Assembly: GCF_001406815.1 (NCBI RefSeq)
Contig: NZ_CVRR01000010.1
Span: forward strand, 1-64,000
Origin: Roseburia faecis
GTDB lineage: Bacteria > Bacillota > Clostridia > Lachnospirales > Lachnospiraceae
Reading direction: 5' to 3'
Length of the DNA: 64,000 bases
The position numbers and the translations under genes were made by a program. The notes under the pieces were generated by a model. It was given only the letters and a program-made list of their open reading frames with translations. It made no database searches and was not told the DNA's origin. This document shows positions 8,912 to 17,404 of the stretch, piece by piece. The number at the start of each line of letters is the position of its first letter. Position 1 is the stretch's first letter.

Positions 8912-9907
8912 TTATCTTAATCCTTTTATTTTTAGATAAATTCTTCGAAAATCCGAAAATATTTGTTTCATTTTAACTTGTTCACTTTTCATTATCCCAA
9001 GTTTTAATTTACTAATCTTATTAACCTTTTCACATAAATCGCCATCTATATTTTCTATAATCTCTGTAAATTTAGAATTAGCTTTCGAATCCCATACATT
9101 TACACTTATCATACTCATTTCAAGACCAAACAATTCATGAATTAATTGTTCAGTCTCTTGAATCATTAATTCAACTTTCTCTTTTTTTTCATAGTTTCCA
9201 CATTCAATACACTCTAAAATTTTCTTATATTTTTTTTCGCAATCCTGTATACATATATATGGATACGTCCTTATCCTGTTATCGCCACTTTTTGACTCTT
9301 TATAATATAAATAAGTATCCACATTTGCATACATCATCTTAGGATTACAGCATAAAAAAGATAACAAAAACAACGCATCTTCCCCACTTACCATTGTTTC
9401 ATCAAAAAGAAGTCCATTTCTTTCTAAAAAATCTTTTTTCCAAAATTTAGCGTATGGTCCATTGATTTTTCCATCCATTATTAACCTTTTGAGAACCATA
9501 TCATATGTTGTTCCTAACATATTTCCCCATCTGCATTTATGTTGACCAGCAACAAATATCAAATCTGTAAAGACTAAATCCGCGTTTTCATAACCGTGAA
9601 CAAATTGGTCAAACACATCTGTAATAATTGTATCATCGGAATCAACGAAATAAATATATTCCCCTTTTGCTTTTCTAATACCTTCATTTCTTGCAGAACT
9701 AACGCCACCATTTTTCTTTCTAAAGTATTTAAACCTTTTATGATTGTATGAATAGTCTGCACAAAACTCTCCAATTTCTCCTTTTGATCCATCGTCTATC
9801 AATATACATTCGTACTCTAGTTTTTCAATACAATTTATAGACTCAAAACATCTCTCTAATATAAAAGGTTCCGTATTATAGATTGGCACAATAAAAGATA
9901 ACTTCAT
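8912..9907 (-). CDS. Family 2 glycosyltransferase
   Basis: Cytoplasmic GT-A fold inverting glycosyltransferase (331 aa from the chosen start). It opens with MKLSFIVPIYNTEPFILERC, has ILIDDGSKGEIGEF, then VSSARNEGIRKAKGEYIYFV followed by the metal-binding DSDD at about residue 95. The C-terminal 100 residues are lysine- and glutamate-rich and not recognised. The open frame extends to 9955, but ATG at 9907 is preferred: it has GGGGGG(A) six bases upstream and gives the exact GT2 N-terminus. It follows the deleted GT2 gene by 10 nt. Donor and acceptor cannot be inferred. Confidence 0.9.
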   Translation of the reverse strand: MKLSFIVPIYNTEPFILERCFESINCIEKLEYECILIDDGSKGEIGEFCADYSYNHKRFKYFRKKNGGVSSARNEGIRKAKGEYIYFVDSDDTIITDVFDQFVHGYENADLVFTDLIFVAGQHKCRWGNMLGTTYDMVLKRLIMDGKINGPYAKFWKKDFLERNGLLFDETMVSGEDALFLLSFLCCNPKMMYANVDTYLYYKESKSGDNRIRTYPYICIQDCEKKYKKILECIECGNYEKKEKVELMIQETEQLIHELFGLEMSMISVNVWDSKANSKFTEIIENIDGDLCEKVNKISKLKLGIMKSEQVKMKQIFSDFRRIYLKIKGLR

Positions 9908-9917
9908 TAGTCCCCCC

Positions 9918-10223
9918 TTATTCCTCGACAAAATCACTTTTTCTTTTCCATACATTATATATCAATATTCCGGGTAAAAAGGATATAGACACAAGCAGCT
10001 TAGTTTTAATATTACTATACAAAAATTTTGCCGTATATCCAGCAAATTTTCCGTACACAATATACTGAATTGCACCTTTTATGCGATATTTCCATTTAAG
10101 TTCCGGTTGCATAAACTCAATTACCCATTCAAAATCTTTGCATGCTTGCTTTTTCAGTGAGTTGTACAGTTGCGGCAACATCCCCGCACGATTATATGTA
10201 GGGGTTAATATAGTTAAAAGCAT
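9918..10223 (-). pseudogene. GT2 glycosyltransferase with large internal in-frame deletion
   Basis: The 101-residue frame begins as a normal GT2 enzyme (LLTILTPTYNRAGMLPQL, then KDFEWVI) and at residue about 36 jumps into what looks like the C-terminal tail of the same family (MQPELKWKYRIKGAIQYI and a final hydrophobic stretch ending YNVWKRK). The VDDGSxD loop, the acceptor region and the DxD metal site are gone, so it cannot be catalytic. The 5' signals are intact: AAGGAG and an ATG three nt after the radical SAM stop. A normal member would be about 270-300 residues, so roughly 180 codons are missing without frame loss. A functional mini-protein is possible but not supported. Confidence 0.8.
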
Positions 10224-10226
10224 CCT

Positions 10227-11405
10227 TTACTCCTTCATTTGCAGTTCAATGTCTGCATTTACAATTTCTTCGCCAGTTTTATACTTTAACTGCTCTTTAC
10301 TGGCTTCACTCAGTCCATTATTAACAACACAATTCAAATCGCATGTGCTACATTTATCTAATTCCTCTTTTGTGACTTTACCATCACGATAATCTCGACA
10401 AATTTCAAGTTCATACATACTATATGGATGTTTTGTAAACAAAGCTTTAAACTTATGTATCAATACCCATGCGGCAGGCTTCCAGATGTATTTGTGCATA
10501 GCAGGAGAAGCGGAACCAATCATCCAACAATCTCGATCACAACAACGAACTTTTTTTCGAACCCTCTCCGCTTGTTCACTATGCCATAATTCATCCCAAC
10601 TTTGTGTATTCAAATTTCCCATAACTTCTTTATCTTTCGTTCCATTACACGGCATGACATCGCCGTACGGATCGATAAAGAATGTATCAAAACTCATGTC
10701 GCAAGGCAACAAACGTTTTTGCCCATAAATGTAGTTGATTAAACCGTGGTTAAAATAGGCACGAAACCATTTTTTAGGGCTATTGCTCCGAAGTAATTCA
10801 TTAACTAAACATTCAAAATTCTTAGCAACCATTGGACGATCATGTATGATGTTCTTTGCCTCAACAAAATAGAAACTATTATGTAAAGAAGCAGTTGCAA
10901 ATTCCATCCCCATCTCATCAGAAATCTTGTATAACGGAACTAAATCTGGCGCATTCTTGTCCTGTACCGTCATCCCAAATCCTACATCCTTCATCCCCAT
11001 CTCACGCAATTTTTTTAACGTACTATAACCACGTTGATAGCCATTCTGCAGACCGCGAATTTCATTGTTAGTCTGCTCCAGCCCCTCAATAGAAATGCGA
11101 ATTCCAATCTGCGGAAACTCTTTACATAAATCGACAATGCGATCCGTAAAAAATCCATTAGTTGAAATAACAATCCGATCCGACTTCTTGTACAATTCAC
11201 GTACAATGTCCTTTAGATCCGTGCGAATAAATGGTTCCCCACCAGTAATATTCGTGAAATACATCTTAGGTAGCTTTTTGATAGTTTCAATACTAATTTC
11301 CTCTTCCGGCTTGGAAGGTGCCTTATAACGGTTGCACATAGAGCAACGAGCGTTACAACGATAAGTAACGATGACCGTACCATTTAACTTCTTTTCTTCA
11401 GACAT
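10227..11405 (-). CDS. Radical SAM protein with SPASM-type C-terminal cluster domain
   Basis: 392 residues. The radical SAM core has the CxxxCxxC motif at C17, C21 and C24 (TYRCNARCSMCNRY), followed by NITGGEPFIRTDL, the GGE motif that binds SAM. The C-terminal part is cysteine-rich (DVMPCNGTKD, RCCDRDCW and CSTCDLNC), as in SPASM domains that hold auxiliary Fe-S clusters. Such enzymes modify peptides, but related ones occur in surface-glycan loci as dehydrogenases or epimerases of sugars. No precursor peptide gene is nearby, and its place among glycosyltransferases suggests a sugar or glycolipid substrate (inference). ATG at 11405 follows AGGAGAG. Confidence 0.9.
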   Translation of the reverse strand: MSEEKKLNGTVIVTYRCNARCSMCNRYKAPSKPEEEISIETIKKLPKMYFTNITGGEPFIRTDLKDIVRELYKKSDRIVISTNGFFTDRIVDLCKEFPQIGIRISIEGLEQTNNEIRGLQNGYQRGYSTLKKLREMGMKDVGFGMTVQDKNAPDLVPLYKISDEMGMEFATASLHNSFYFVEAKNIIHDRPMVAKNFECLVNELLRSNSPKKWFRAYFNHGLINYIYGQKRLLPCDMSFDTFFIDPYGDVMPCNGTKDKEVMGNLNTQSWDELWHSEQAERVRKKVRCCDRDCWMIGSASPAMHKYIWKPAAWVLIHKFKALFTKHPYSMYELEICRDYRDGKVTKEELDKCSTCDLNCVVNNGLSEASKEQLKYKTGEEIVNADIELQMKE

Positions 11406-11416
11406 GATTAACTCTC

Positions 11417-11566
11417 CTATTGTTTACTCTCTCTTAAGAATGTTTCGATTATATTTAAAAACCGCTTGGCACATACCGAGAACACAACCGAACCACAGAT
11501 GACTGCAATCGCTGTGAAAATATATGCCAGCAAACCATTTTCAAATATAAGGGTTACCGGCGTTCC
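11417..11566 (-). pseudogene. C-terminal remnant of a membrane protein, probably an acyltransferase
   Basis: Between the glycosyltransferase stop at 11554 and the radical SAM start, one minus-strand frame is open for 49 codons from 11566 to a TAG at 11417-11419, overlapping the end of the glycosyltransferase gene in another frame. It encodes a hydrophobic segment (LLAYIFTAIAVICGSVVFSV) followed by a basic end (CAKRFLNIIETFLRESK), the usual last helix and tail of Acyltransferase_3 proteins. It has no start or ribosome site. The family assignment is tentative. Confidence 0.5.
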
Positions 11567-12528
11567 TCAAGCATCCCCCACAGTGTCTTTGCATATTTTT
11601 CCTCTGAACACTCACTTTCAAGAAAGCTCTTAAACTTTGCCGCACTAACATCGGCTTCTTCTCTATGCTGTAAGTAGTACTGGATTGTATTTTTCCAGTC
11701 TTCAATATTCCTTCTGCACAAAGCACCTCTGCCATCGGCGAAATACTCCTGTGTGGTTACTGTATCCGACGTAATCGCCATCTTCCCATTGGCGGCTGCC
11801 TGATAAAAAGCAATCAATCCAGCCGGTGCCTCAGTATCCAACGGCGTAACTACCAACTGTGACTGACACATAAACTCAAGGAATTCCTGCTCAGGAATGT
11901 CCGACTTCACCACCATATTTTTGCCAAAGTTCTCTTTGTACTCTTCATACTTATCTTTCGGCATAACACAGTTGAATGTAACTTCCGGCATCGCCTGTGC
12001 AATTCTAATCAAAAACTCCCAGTCGCGACCGTTCCGGCCGCCGCAGAACACGGTATTCGGATTAACTTTTCCTTCATATTCAACGCTATAACCACCATGA
12101 TAGGTGTCATGCAGCAGCGTGTACCTCTTATGGATTCCGAGCATTTCATTCAAATGCTCACCGTACTTCTTGGAAGTCACAGTTGCCTGAACCTTTCTCG
12201 ATTTCAGCATTGGCTTATATAAAAACTTTGCCAGCTTATTTTTTGCAGTTGCTTTATCTTTGAGCAGGATATTTAGCGCAATAATCTTTCTATTTTTGAA
12301 CTGTACTTTACACAACCACCAGCACAAAACTGCCATGAAGTCGTACCAGCAGATGATAGTGTCACCCTCCGTCGACTGCTTGATCACATTCTTGCAAGCT
12401 GCCAGCATTTCTTTGGTGGAATTACATTTCTGTGGAGGATAAATCTGCCGAATCTTGGCTGTTTCATAGCCGTTCAGAAATGTCATATTCTGTTTATCCG
12501 CTGGGTTATCAAACAGCATATAAACCAT
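11554..12528 (-). CDS. GT-B glycosyltransferase of the glycan locus
   Basis: 324-residue predicted glycosyltransferase. The N-terminal half has IICWYDFMAVLCWWLCKV and a run of basic residues; the C-terminal half has a nucleotide-sugar-binding Rossmann pattern: NTVFCGGRNGRDWEFLIRIA, then VTPLDTEAPAGLIAFYQAAA followed by GKMAITSDTVTTQEYF, which matches the E-x7-E region of GT4-like enzymes with E246 as the likely first acid. It sits 17 nt downstream of the next GT4 gene. It is shorter and more diverged than the two GT4 genes upstream. Sugar specificity unknown. Confidence 0.8.
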   Translation of the reverse strand: MVYMLFDNPADKQNMTFLNGYETAKIRQIYPPQKCNSTKEMLAACKNVIKQSTEGDTIICWYDFMAVLCWWLCKVQFKNRKIIALNILLKDKATAKNKLAKFLYKPMLKSRKVQATVTSKKYGEHLNEMLGIHKRYTLLHDTYHGGYSVEYEGKVNPNTVFCGGRNGRDWEFLIRIAQAMPEVTFNCVMPKDKYEEYKENFGKNMVVKSDIPEQEFLEFMCQSQLVVTPLDTEAPAGLIAFYQAAANGKMAITSDTVTTQEYFADGRGALCRRNIEDWKNTIQYYLQHREEADVSAAKFKSFLESECSEEKYAKTLWGMLEERR

Positions 12529-12545
12529 CGGCCTACCCTCCTCTC

Positions 12546-13745
12546 TTACTGGTACACCTTCATAATTTTCTCGTAATACTCATCAATGGTATCGAAGCTG
12601 ATGTCCTTACAGTTCGCACTGTACTTCGCACACAGCTTCTTATCACCCCAGAGCTTCTCTATCTTTCTCTTCAAATGTTCGCAATTACCGCTTTCAAACA
12701 GCTCGCCGGTCTTGCCAACCTGAATCAGCTCCGGGATGCCACCAATGTTCGCACCCAGCACCGGCGTGCCGTACATCTGAGATTCCATCACGGAGAACGG
12801 ACAGTTCTCATACCACTCAGACGGGTAGATGGAGAACCGTGCTTCACGAATGAGTTTTTCCAGTGCCTCACCCTTCTGGAAGCCCACGTTCTTGATGTTC
12901 TTAACACCATTCACCGTCTCTTCCAACGGTCCAGTACCGGCGAAGATGAACTGTACATCCGGCAGTTCCTTACAGACCTTGATGAGTGTGCCGATGCCCT
13001 TCTCCTCGGAGAAGCGGCCAAAGTAGAGGACGTAATCCTTCTTCTCTGTCTCTTTCCACTCTACCTTATCAATGAAGTTGTGCATTGCCACGGTCTTGGT
13101 CGCAAACAACGGATTGCTGTCCATCTTGCTCTTCATGAACTCGGAGCAGCAGATCATCATGTCGATGTATTTATAAGTGCCTTTCCACTTCCAAAACTCT
13201 GCCTCCATCATGCCGATGGCACTTTTCGCAGTGGAACCGTGGATGCACTTGCCTTTCATGCAGTTCATGAAATGGCCGCCGAGGCACTTCTCACAGTTCT
13301 CATGTGTGATAGTGTTCTTTAATTGATGGTTCGGACAAACCAGCTGGTAGTCATGTGCCGTGAAGATGATTTTACAATCTCTTCCGGTCTCCTTGCGCCA
13401 CTTCACGATTTCCAGGATGATGGACGGTGTCAGCTGGTAGTTGAAGTTGTTCAGGTGACAGACATCCGGCTGGTAGTCATCTAGTACTAGTCTTAATTTT
13501 TCTCTTGCTTCCTTGCTGTAGATGGTCTTGATCGGGTAGGTCAGCTTGCTCAGTTTGCTACCACCGTGGAAGTCCATATCAGATGTATAAGCATTGACAC
13601 GGTTGCCCACGCAGCGGCCTTCGTGCTCCATTCCGAAGTACTGAACTTCGTGTCCGTGCTGCTCCAGTGCCTCACCCAGCTTAAATATGTACGTCTCCGA
13701 TCCGCCGTTTGGATATAGAAATTTATTTGTTATCAATACTCTCAT
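12546..13745 (-). CDS. Family 4 glycosyltransferase
   Basis: Retaining GT-B glycosyltransferase of 399 residues. N-terminal domain: MRVLITNKFLYPNGGSETYI, with GGSE as the acceptor-side loop, and later VCHLNNFNYQL and IIFTAHDYQLVCPNH. It has an inserted cysteine cluster (CEKCLGGHFMNCMKGKC, about residues 149-165) that could bind a metal. C-terminal domain: LYFGRFSEEKGIGTLIKV and the donor site SEWYENCPFSVMESQMYG with the E-x7-E pair. ATG at 13745 follows AGGAGAT. It lies 6 nt downstream of the next glycosyltransferase. Substrates unknown. Confidence 0.92.
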   Translation of the reverse strand: MRVLITNKFLYPNGGSETYIFKLGEALEQHGHEVQYFGMEHEGRCVGNRVNAYTSDMDFHGGSKLSKLTYPIKTIYSKEAREKLRLVLDDYQPDVCHLNNFNYQLTPSIILEIVKWRKETGRDCKIIFTAHDYQLVCPNHQLKNTITHENCEKCLGGHFMNCMKGKCIHGSTAKSAIGMMEAEFWKWKGTYKYIDMMICCSEFMKSKMDSNPLFATKTVAMHNFIDKVEWKETEKKDYVLYFGRFSEEKGIGTLIKVCKELPDVQFIFAGTGPLEETVNGVKNIKNVGFQKGEALEKLIREARFSIYPSEWYENCPFSVMESQMYGTPVLGANIGGIPELIQVGKTGELFESGNCEHLKRKIEKLWGDKKLCAKYSANCKDISFDTIDEYYEKIMKVYQ

Positions 13746-13751
13746 CTATTA

Positions 13752-14879
13752 TTATCTCCTGTACAGTTTCATCGTTTCCTTTACAACTTCATCCCAGTTA
13801 TATTTCTCGCAGATAAAGTCAGCTGCCTGATTCTTCATTTTCATAACCATTTCAGGATGGTCACAGGCCTCTTGCAGTTTTTCTCGCAAGTCCTCTACAT
13901 CTGACTTTTTGAAAATCAATGCCTTATCTTCCACAACCTCTGCGCACTCTGGAATGTCGGAAACCAGACAGCAGTTGCCGTAGCTCATTGCCTCCAGTAG
14001 ACTTAGCGGCATTCCTTCCAGATCGGACGGCAGCGTGTAGGTGTAAGCGTTGCTGTATAGTTCATCCAACATTGCTCCCTGTACAAACCCGGTAAAGAAA
14101 ATCCGATCGTCACCCTTCGCCAGTTCTTTCAATTCCTCCATAAAGGAATCCGTATCACTGGAGCCGCCTGCGATAACCAGCTTTTTATCCGTCTTGACAT
14201 TCTTGAAGGCCTCAACCAGATATCGAATCCCCTTTTCTGGCACCAGACGACCGAGGAACAATATGTATGAGTCATTTTTCAGCCCGAACTTATCTGTAAT
14301 CAGACTTGCTTCCCGAATCTGCGGCCTATTCACGCCATTAGGGATAAAGTGCGTTTCTCTTCCATAAGTTTCCTTAAAATAGTCCTGCACTCCTTTGCTC
14401 AGAACAATGACCTCGTCCGCATATTTCGCAGCATTTTTTTCGCCTTGGTGGATAAACTTAGAACCAAGTCCTGATTGCCATTTCTCGCGCTGCCAATCAA
14501 TGCCATGGACGGTAACTACAACTCTTTTACCAAACATCTTCGGCAGCCATGTAAAAAAAGCTGGTCCTTCGGCATGAATATGTACTACATCATATCTTCC
14601 GAATGCGCTGTAAAGAGCCGCAAAAAAAGATGAACTTACAGCCGCAAGTCCGCGCCGTTCAATGGTCGGAACAGACTTCTGACGGATTCCCTCGTACTCC
14701 GTTTTACCAGCATCGTCATATTCTGCACCACTCACATGATGGCCTGCTCTGTTGTAACAGGTCACGTCACAGCCATTCTGTGCCATTCGGGTGCAGAGCT
14801 CTTTGACAACGATTTCTACTCCGCCTTCTCTCGATAATCGCTTCTGTCCGAACATCGCAATCGCAAGTTTCTTACTCAT
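13752..14879 (-). CDS. Family 4 glycosyltransferase
   Basis: GT-B glycosyltransferase of 375 residues. It begins MSKKLAIAMFGQKRLSREGG, has YDVVHIHAEGPAFFTWL and TVHGIDWQREKWQSG in the N-terminal domain, HFIPNGVNRP at the hinge, LFLGRLVPEKGIRYLVEAF in the donor domain and LPSDLEGMPLSLLEAMSYG with the E-x7-E donor motif. The open frame reaches 14900, but ATG at 14879 fits better: its bases overlap the stop codon (14872-14874) of an upstream remnant frame, consistent with translational coupling. It resembles capsular transferases of the rhamnosyl/glucosyl type, without enough detail to name a sugar. Confidence 0.9.
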   Translation of the reverse strand: MSKKLAIAMFGQKRLSREGGVEIVVKELCTRMAQNGCDVTCYNRAGHHVSGAEYDDAGKTEYEGIRQKSVPTIERRGLAAVSSSFFAALYSAFGRYDVVHIHAEGPAFFTWLPKMFGKRVVVTVHGIDWQREKWQSGLGSKFIHQGEKNAAKYADEVIVLSKGVQDYFKETYGRETHFIPNGVNRPQIREASLITDKFGLKNDSYILFLGRLVPEKGIRYLVEAFKNVKTDKKLVIAGGSSDTDSFMEELKELAKGDDRIFFTGFVQGAMLDELYSNAYTYTLPSDLEGMPLSLLEAMSYGNCCLVSDIPECAEVVEDKALIFKKSDVEDLREKLQEACDHPEMVMKMKNQAADFICEKYNWDEVVKETMKLYRR

Positions 14880-15009
14880 AAATCTTTCCCACAATCCCAC
14901 TCAATTTCTTCATCAATATCTCAGCCAACACAAAGAACGGATAGGCTTGCTCACCTGTCCGCTGGCTGTCACCCCACCCTCTTGGTCGAAATTTCTTCCT
15001 GTGCGGCAT
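14872..15009 (-). pseudogene. Possible C-terminal remnant of a lost locus gene
   Basis: A 45-codon minus-strand frame (ATG at 15009) ends with AYPFFVLAEILMKKLSGIVG and overlaps the start of the GT4 gene by stop/start overlap, as real neighbouring genes do. The first half (PHRKKFRPRGWGDSQRTGEQ) is basic and not recognised. An exact 6-bp hairpin (15003-15008/15013-15018) lies over its apparent start. It is most simply the tail of a deleted gene left between the AAA-ATPase fragment and the glycosyltransferase; the evidence is the coupling geometry alone. Confidence 0.35.
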
Positions 15010-15027
15010 TTCTGCCGCTCAGAAAGA

Positions 15028-15192
15028 TCATTCGTTCATTCCCATATGGATGACATCATATTGATTCAGGTGCAACTTAAAATCCGATGATTTACGGATT
15101 TCTAATCCCGAAAACATGTTTTCAGAATCACACCCTTTGCTATAATACGCGGCAAGCATATTTGCAGCATAGGATTTCCCAAACCTTCCCAT
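15028..15192 (-). pseudogene. Fragment of an AAA-ATPase-like/PD-(D/E)XK protein
   Basis: A 54-codon frame reads GRFGKSYAANMLAAYYSKGC, then FSGLEI and HLNQYDVIHMGM before a stop. This is the Walker A region (normally RPRRFGKS) and following segment of the AAA-ATPase-like proteins common and multicopy in Lachnospiraceae, usually about 500-580 residues long. Both the residues before the P-loop and everything after about residue 55 are missing. A ribosome site (GGAAAGGAGAGG) precedes the ATG at 15192. It has no connection with glycan synthesis and marks an insertion or recombination scar between the sugar transferase and the glycosyltransferases. Confidence 0.7.
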
Positions 15193-15220
15193 AAATGCCC
15201 TCTCCTTTCCCATTTACCGC

Positions 15221-16681
15221 TCACATCGCACCTTCATGTCTCAGCACGACTCCCACTGTTTTGCACAATATTTTCACATCAAGTCCCAGACTCCAGTTCG
15301 CAATATAACTGCGATCAAGTGCTACCACCTGTTCAAAATCCGTAATCTCACTGCGCCCGCTTACCTGCCACATCCCGGTGATCCCCGGTTTGATTGCCAG
15401 GCGGCTTCTATGGTGCAGCTCATATTTCACCCACTCATCTTCCGTTGGTGGTCGTGTACCTACCAGAGACATATCCCCTTTGAGTACATTCCAGAACTGT
15501 GGAAACTCATCGATGGACCAATCACGGATCTTATTTCCAAGCCCCTTTTTTATCGTCCCGTCCGGCAGACGCCTGCTGCCGATGATGCGCGGGTCAAAAT
15601 CCAGTTTAAACATCATTCCGTCCGATACACGGTTTTCTGCGGCAAGTGCTGCTTTGCGCTCCTCCGCATCCAGATACATACTGCGGAATTTATAGCACGT
15701 AAATTTCTTGCCATTCTTTCCGATCCTGGTCTGTCCGAAGAAGATCGGACCGGGCGATTCATGATAGATCATCGGTGCAAGGATCAGAAACAGAATTCCT
15801 GTGAGGATGCAGCCGACGATGCCTCCGAGAATATCTATCAGCCGTTTGAGAAACAGTTCCCAGGTACTCACGGTACGGATGCTTGTAGTCAGCACCGTGT
15901 ATCGTCCCAGTTTTTCCACAAACTGTTTGTTCGCCGCCAGCTCCATCCGGTTGGCAAGTTTCAGATGTACCGTTACTCCCATTTCCGTCAGCTGGTCGAT
16001 CCATCTGTCTACCCGCGGATCATTTGGCTGCAGATCGATAAATACTTCATCCACCCATGCATGGCACAAGTAATCCATAACAGATTCTCCCTCTGCCACA
16101 AATGGGATGTCCCCCAGTTTTTCGGGAAGTGTTTTCTTTTCATTGACATCGATCACAGCGATTCCTCGAACCTGAAACAGTTCATAGCTGTGATGTTGGA
16201 TATCTTCCTGCACCTGTGGAAGATTGGCCCAGTCGGTCAATATCACGATAGAATTCTTTCTTCCAAGCCGCAGATTCCGCAATACATGCCGTTTCCAGAG
16301 AATTCTTGTCCCATAACTGATTATAGCATAAAAGATAGCGGTCAGAAACAGTGTAATACGCGAAAAATCCCCCGCATCTTTCACAAAGAACAGATAAAAC
16401 ACGGCAAACAGTATCACCAGGCTGACCTGACGCATGGTTGCCGCCAGTTCTATGAGCAGTCCACGTTTCAGAACGTTCTTACATGTATTTAAAAAGAACA
16501 TCATGCATACATCAATCAGGATCAACACGATGGCAAGGTTTCCATACACGGAATTGGAATATAAATTCAGGTTCCGGTGTCTGACGAGATACGCCAGGAA
16601 AAAAGAAACCTGCAGACACAGAATGTCCAGTATCACAAAATCAATGTGTTTGATCCAGCTGTTTTTTGCTTTTTGATACAT
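15221..16681 (-). CDS. Polyprenyl-phosphate sugar-1-phosphate transferase (initiating enzyme)
   Basis: Starts the repeat unit by moving a hexose-1-phosphate to undecaprenyl phosphate at the inner membrane. 486 residues: four or five N-terminal membrane helices (about 15-125), a CoA-binding-like Rossmann domain (about 130-250) and the C-terminal bacterial sugar transferase domain beginning KRLIDILGGIVGCILTGILF. Catalytic-domain motifs are FFGQTRIGKNGKKFTCYKFR, SMYLDAEERK, DEFPQFWNVLKGDMSLVGTR with PPT, and IKPGITGMWQVSGRSEITDF. ATG at 16681 follows AAAGGAGAC. It is separated from the cps regulatory genes by a terminator-like hairpin, so it may be transcribed partly from read-through. WbaP/CpsE-like; the sugar is not determinable. 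Confidence 0.95.
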   Translation of the reverse strand: MYQKAKNSWIKHIDFVILDILCLQVSFFLAYLVRHRNLNLYSNSVYGNLAIVLILIDVCMMFFLNTCKNVLKRGLLIELAATMRQVSLVILFAVFYLFFVKDAGDFSRITLFLTAIFYAIISYGTRILWKRHVLRNLRLGRKNSIVILTDWANLPQVQEDIQHHSYELFQVRGIAVIDVNEKKTLPEKLGDIPFVAEGESVMDYLCHAWVDEVFIDLQPNDPRVDRWIDQLTEMGVTVHLKLANRMELAANKQFVEKLGRYTVLTTSIRTVSTWELFLKRLIDILGGIVGCILTGILFLILAPMIYHESPGPIFFGQTRIGKNGKKFTCYKFRSMYLDAEERKAALAAENRVSDGMMFKLDFDPRIIGSRRLPDGTIKKGLGNKIRDWSIDEFPQFWNVLKGDMSLVGTRPPTEDEWVKYELHHRSRLAIKPGITGMWQVSGRSEITDFEQVVALDRSYIANWSLGLDVKILCKTVGVVLRHEGAM

Positions 16682-16744
16682 GATGTCTCCTTTCTTTCGT
16701 TTTTATGATTCTTATTACTTTTGTTCATTCCCAATTTTTTCTAT

Positions 16745-16785
16745 AGGAAAGGGCACAGCAGAATCAACTCTGTGCGCCCTTTTCA
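16745..16785 (-). terminator. Terminator-like hairpin after the LRR gene
   Basis: Arms around 16748-16758 and 16769-16783 pair (AAAAGGGC and CACAG on one side, CTGTGCCCTTT on the other, with one bulged base). On the minus strand it follows the leucine-rich-repeat gene by about 12 nt, but the U-tract is short (CCTTTCC), so it may attenuate rather than stop transcription before the sugar transferase. Confidence 0.6.
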
Positions 16786-16796
16786 AGAACCCGAGA

Positions 16797-17348
16797 TTAT
16801 TTAGAAACTTTCTTTACGGTTCCTTTGAATCCGGCTTTCTTCAGCTGAGCCTTGAATGCTTTCAGCTGCTTTGCAGACATACCGGAAACCTTGATTGTCA
16901 TCTTTTTGGTGTCTACACCCTTAAATGCAGTCTTATCAACCTTTACGGAAGCAGACTTGATGACGATTGTCTTTACAGACTTTGCACCTGTAAATGCCTG
17001 AGCGCCAATGGTCTTGATGCTGGCTGGAAGTGTAACAGTTGTAGCTTTTGTAGCATTTGCAAAAGCTTTTGCTCCAATCACTGTAACCTTGTAAGAGACT
17101 CCATCTACAACAACCTTAGAAGCTACTGTAACACTCTTCTTTGTTGTCTTTGGTAAAGCCTTTACGGTTGCTGTACCGTTTGCTGTGGTACTTACCTTTG
17201 CGCCATTATCAGCCTTGACGTTTGTCTGTTTTTCCGGAGCTGGAGCTACGGTTGCAGAATCTGTTGCAGCATAAGCAGTACAAACAGATCCAAACATCAT
17301 AGTAGCAGCGGTAATACCTACCAGCACCTTCTTAATTAATTTGTTCAT
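16797..17348 (-). CDS. Secreted small leucine-rich-repeat (BspA-type) protein
   Basis: 183 residues with a clear signal peptide: basic MNKLIKK, hydrophobic VLVGITAATMMFGSVCTAY and a cleavage site after AYA (about residue 27). A threonine/alanine-rich linker (residues 30-80) leads to two or three LRR_5 repeats of BspA type (TVIGAKAFANATKATTVTLP, then KTIGAQAFTGAKSVKTIVI) and a lysine-rich tail. It has no sortase signal or surface-anchor repeat. Such domains bind proteins or glycans on surfaces; here the gene stands inside the polysaccharide operon, 56 nt after cpsD and before the initiating transferase, so an accessory role in surface polysaccharide assembly or retention is possible (inference). 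Confidence 0.85.
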   Translation of the reverse strand: MNKLIKKVLVGITAATMMFGSVCTAYAATDSATVAPAPEKQTNVKADNGAKVSTTANGTATVKALPKTTKKSVTVASKVVVDGVSYKVTVIGAKAFANATKATTVTLPASIKTIGAQAFTGAKSVKTIVIKSASVKVDKTAFKGVDTKKMTIKVSGMSAKQLKAFKAQLKKAGFKGTVKKVSK

Positions 17349-17404
17349 TGGGATATAATCCTCCTTCCCTGATTATTTATGTGAAAACCCTTTCGGGGAA
17401 TCAC

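Noticed and set aside
15236-16492. 418-codon plus-strand frame opposite the sugar transferase
   Set aside because: Composition (many Cys, His, Gln, no motif) is that of an antisense frame; the minus-strand gene has all family motifs.
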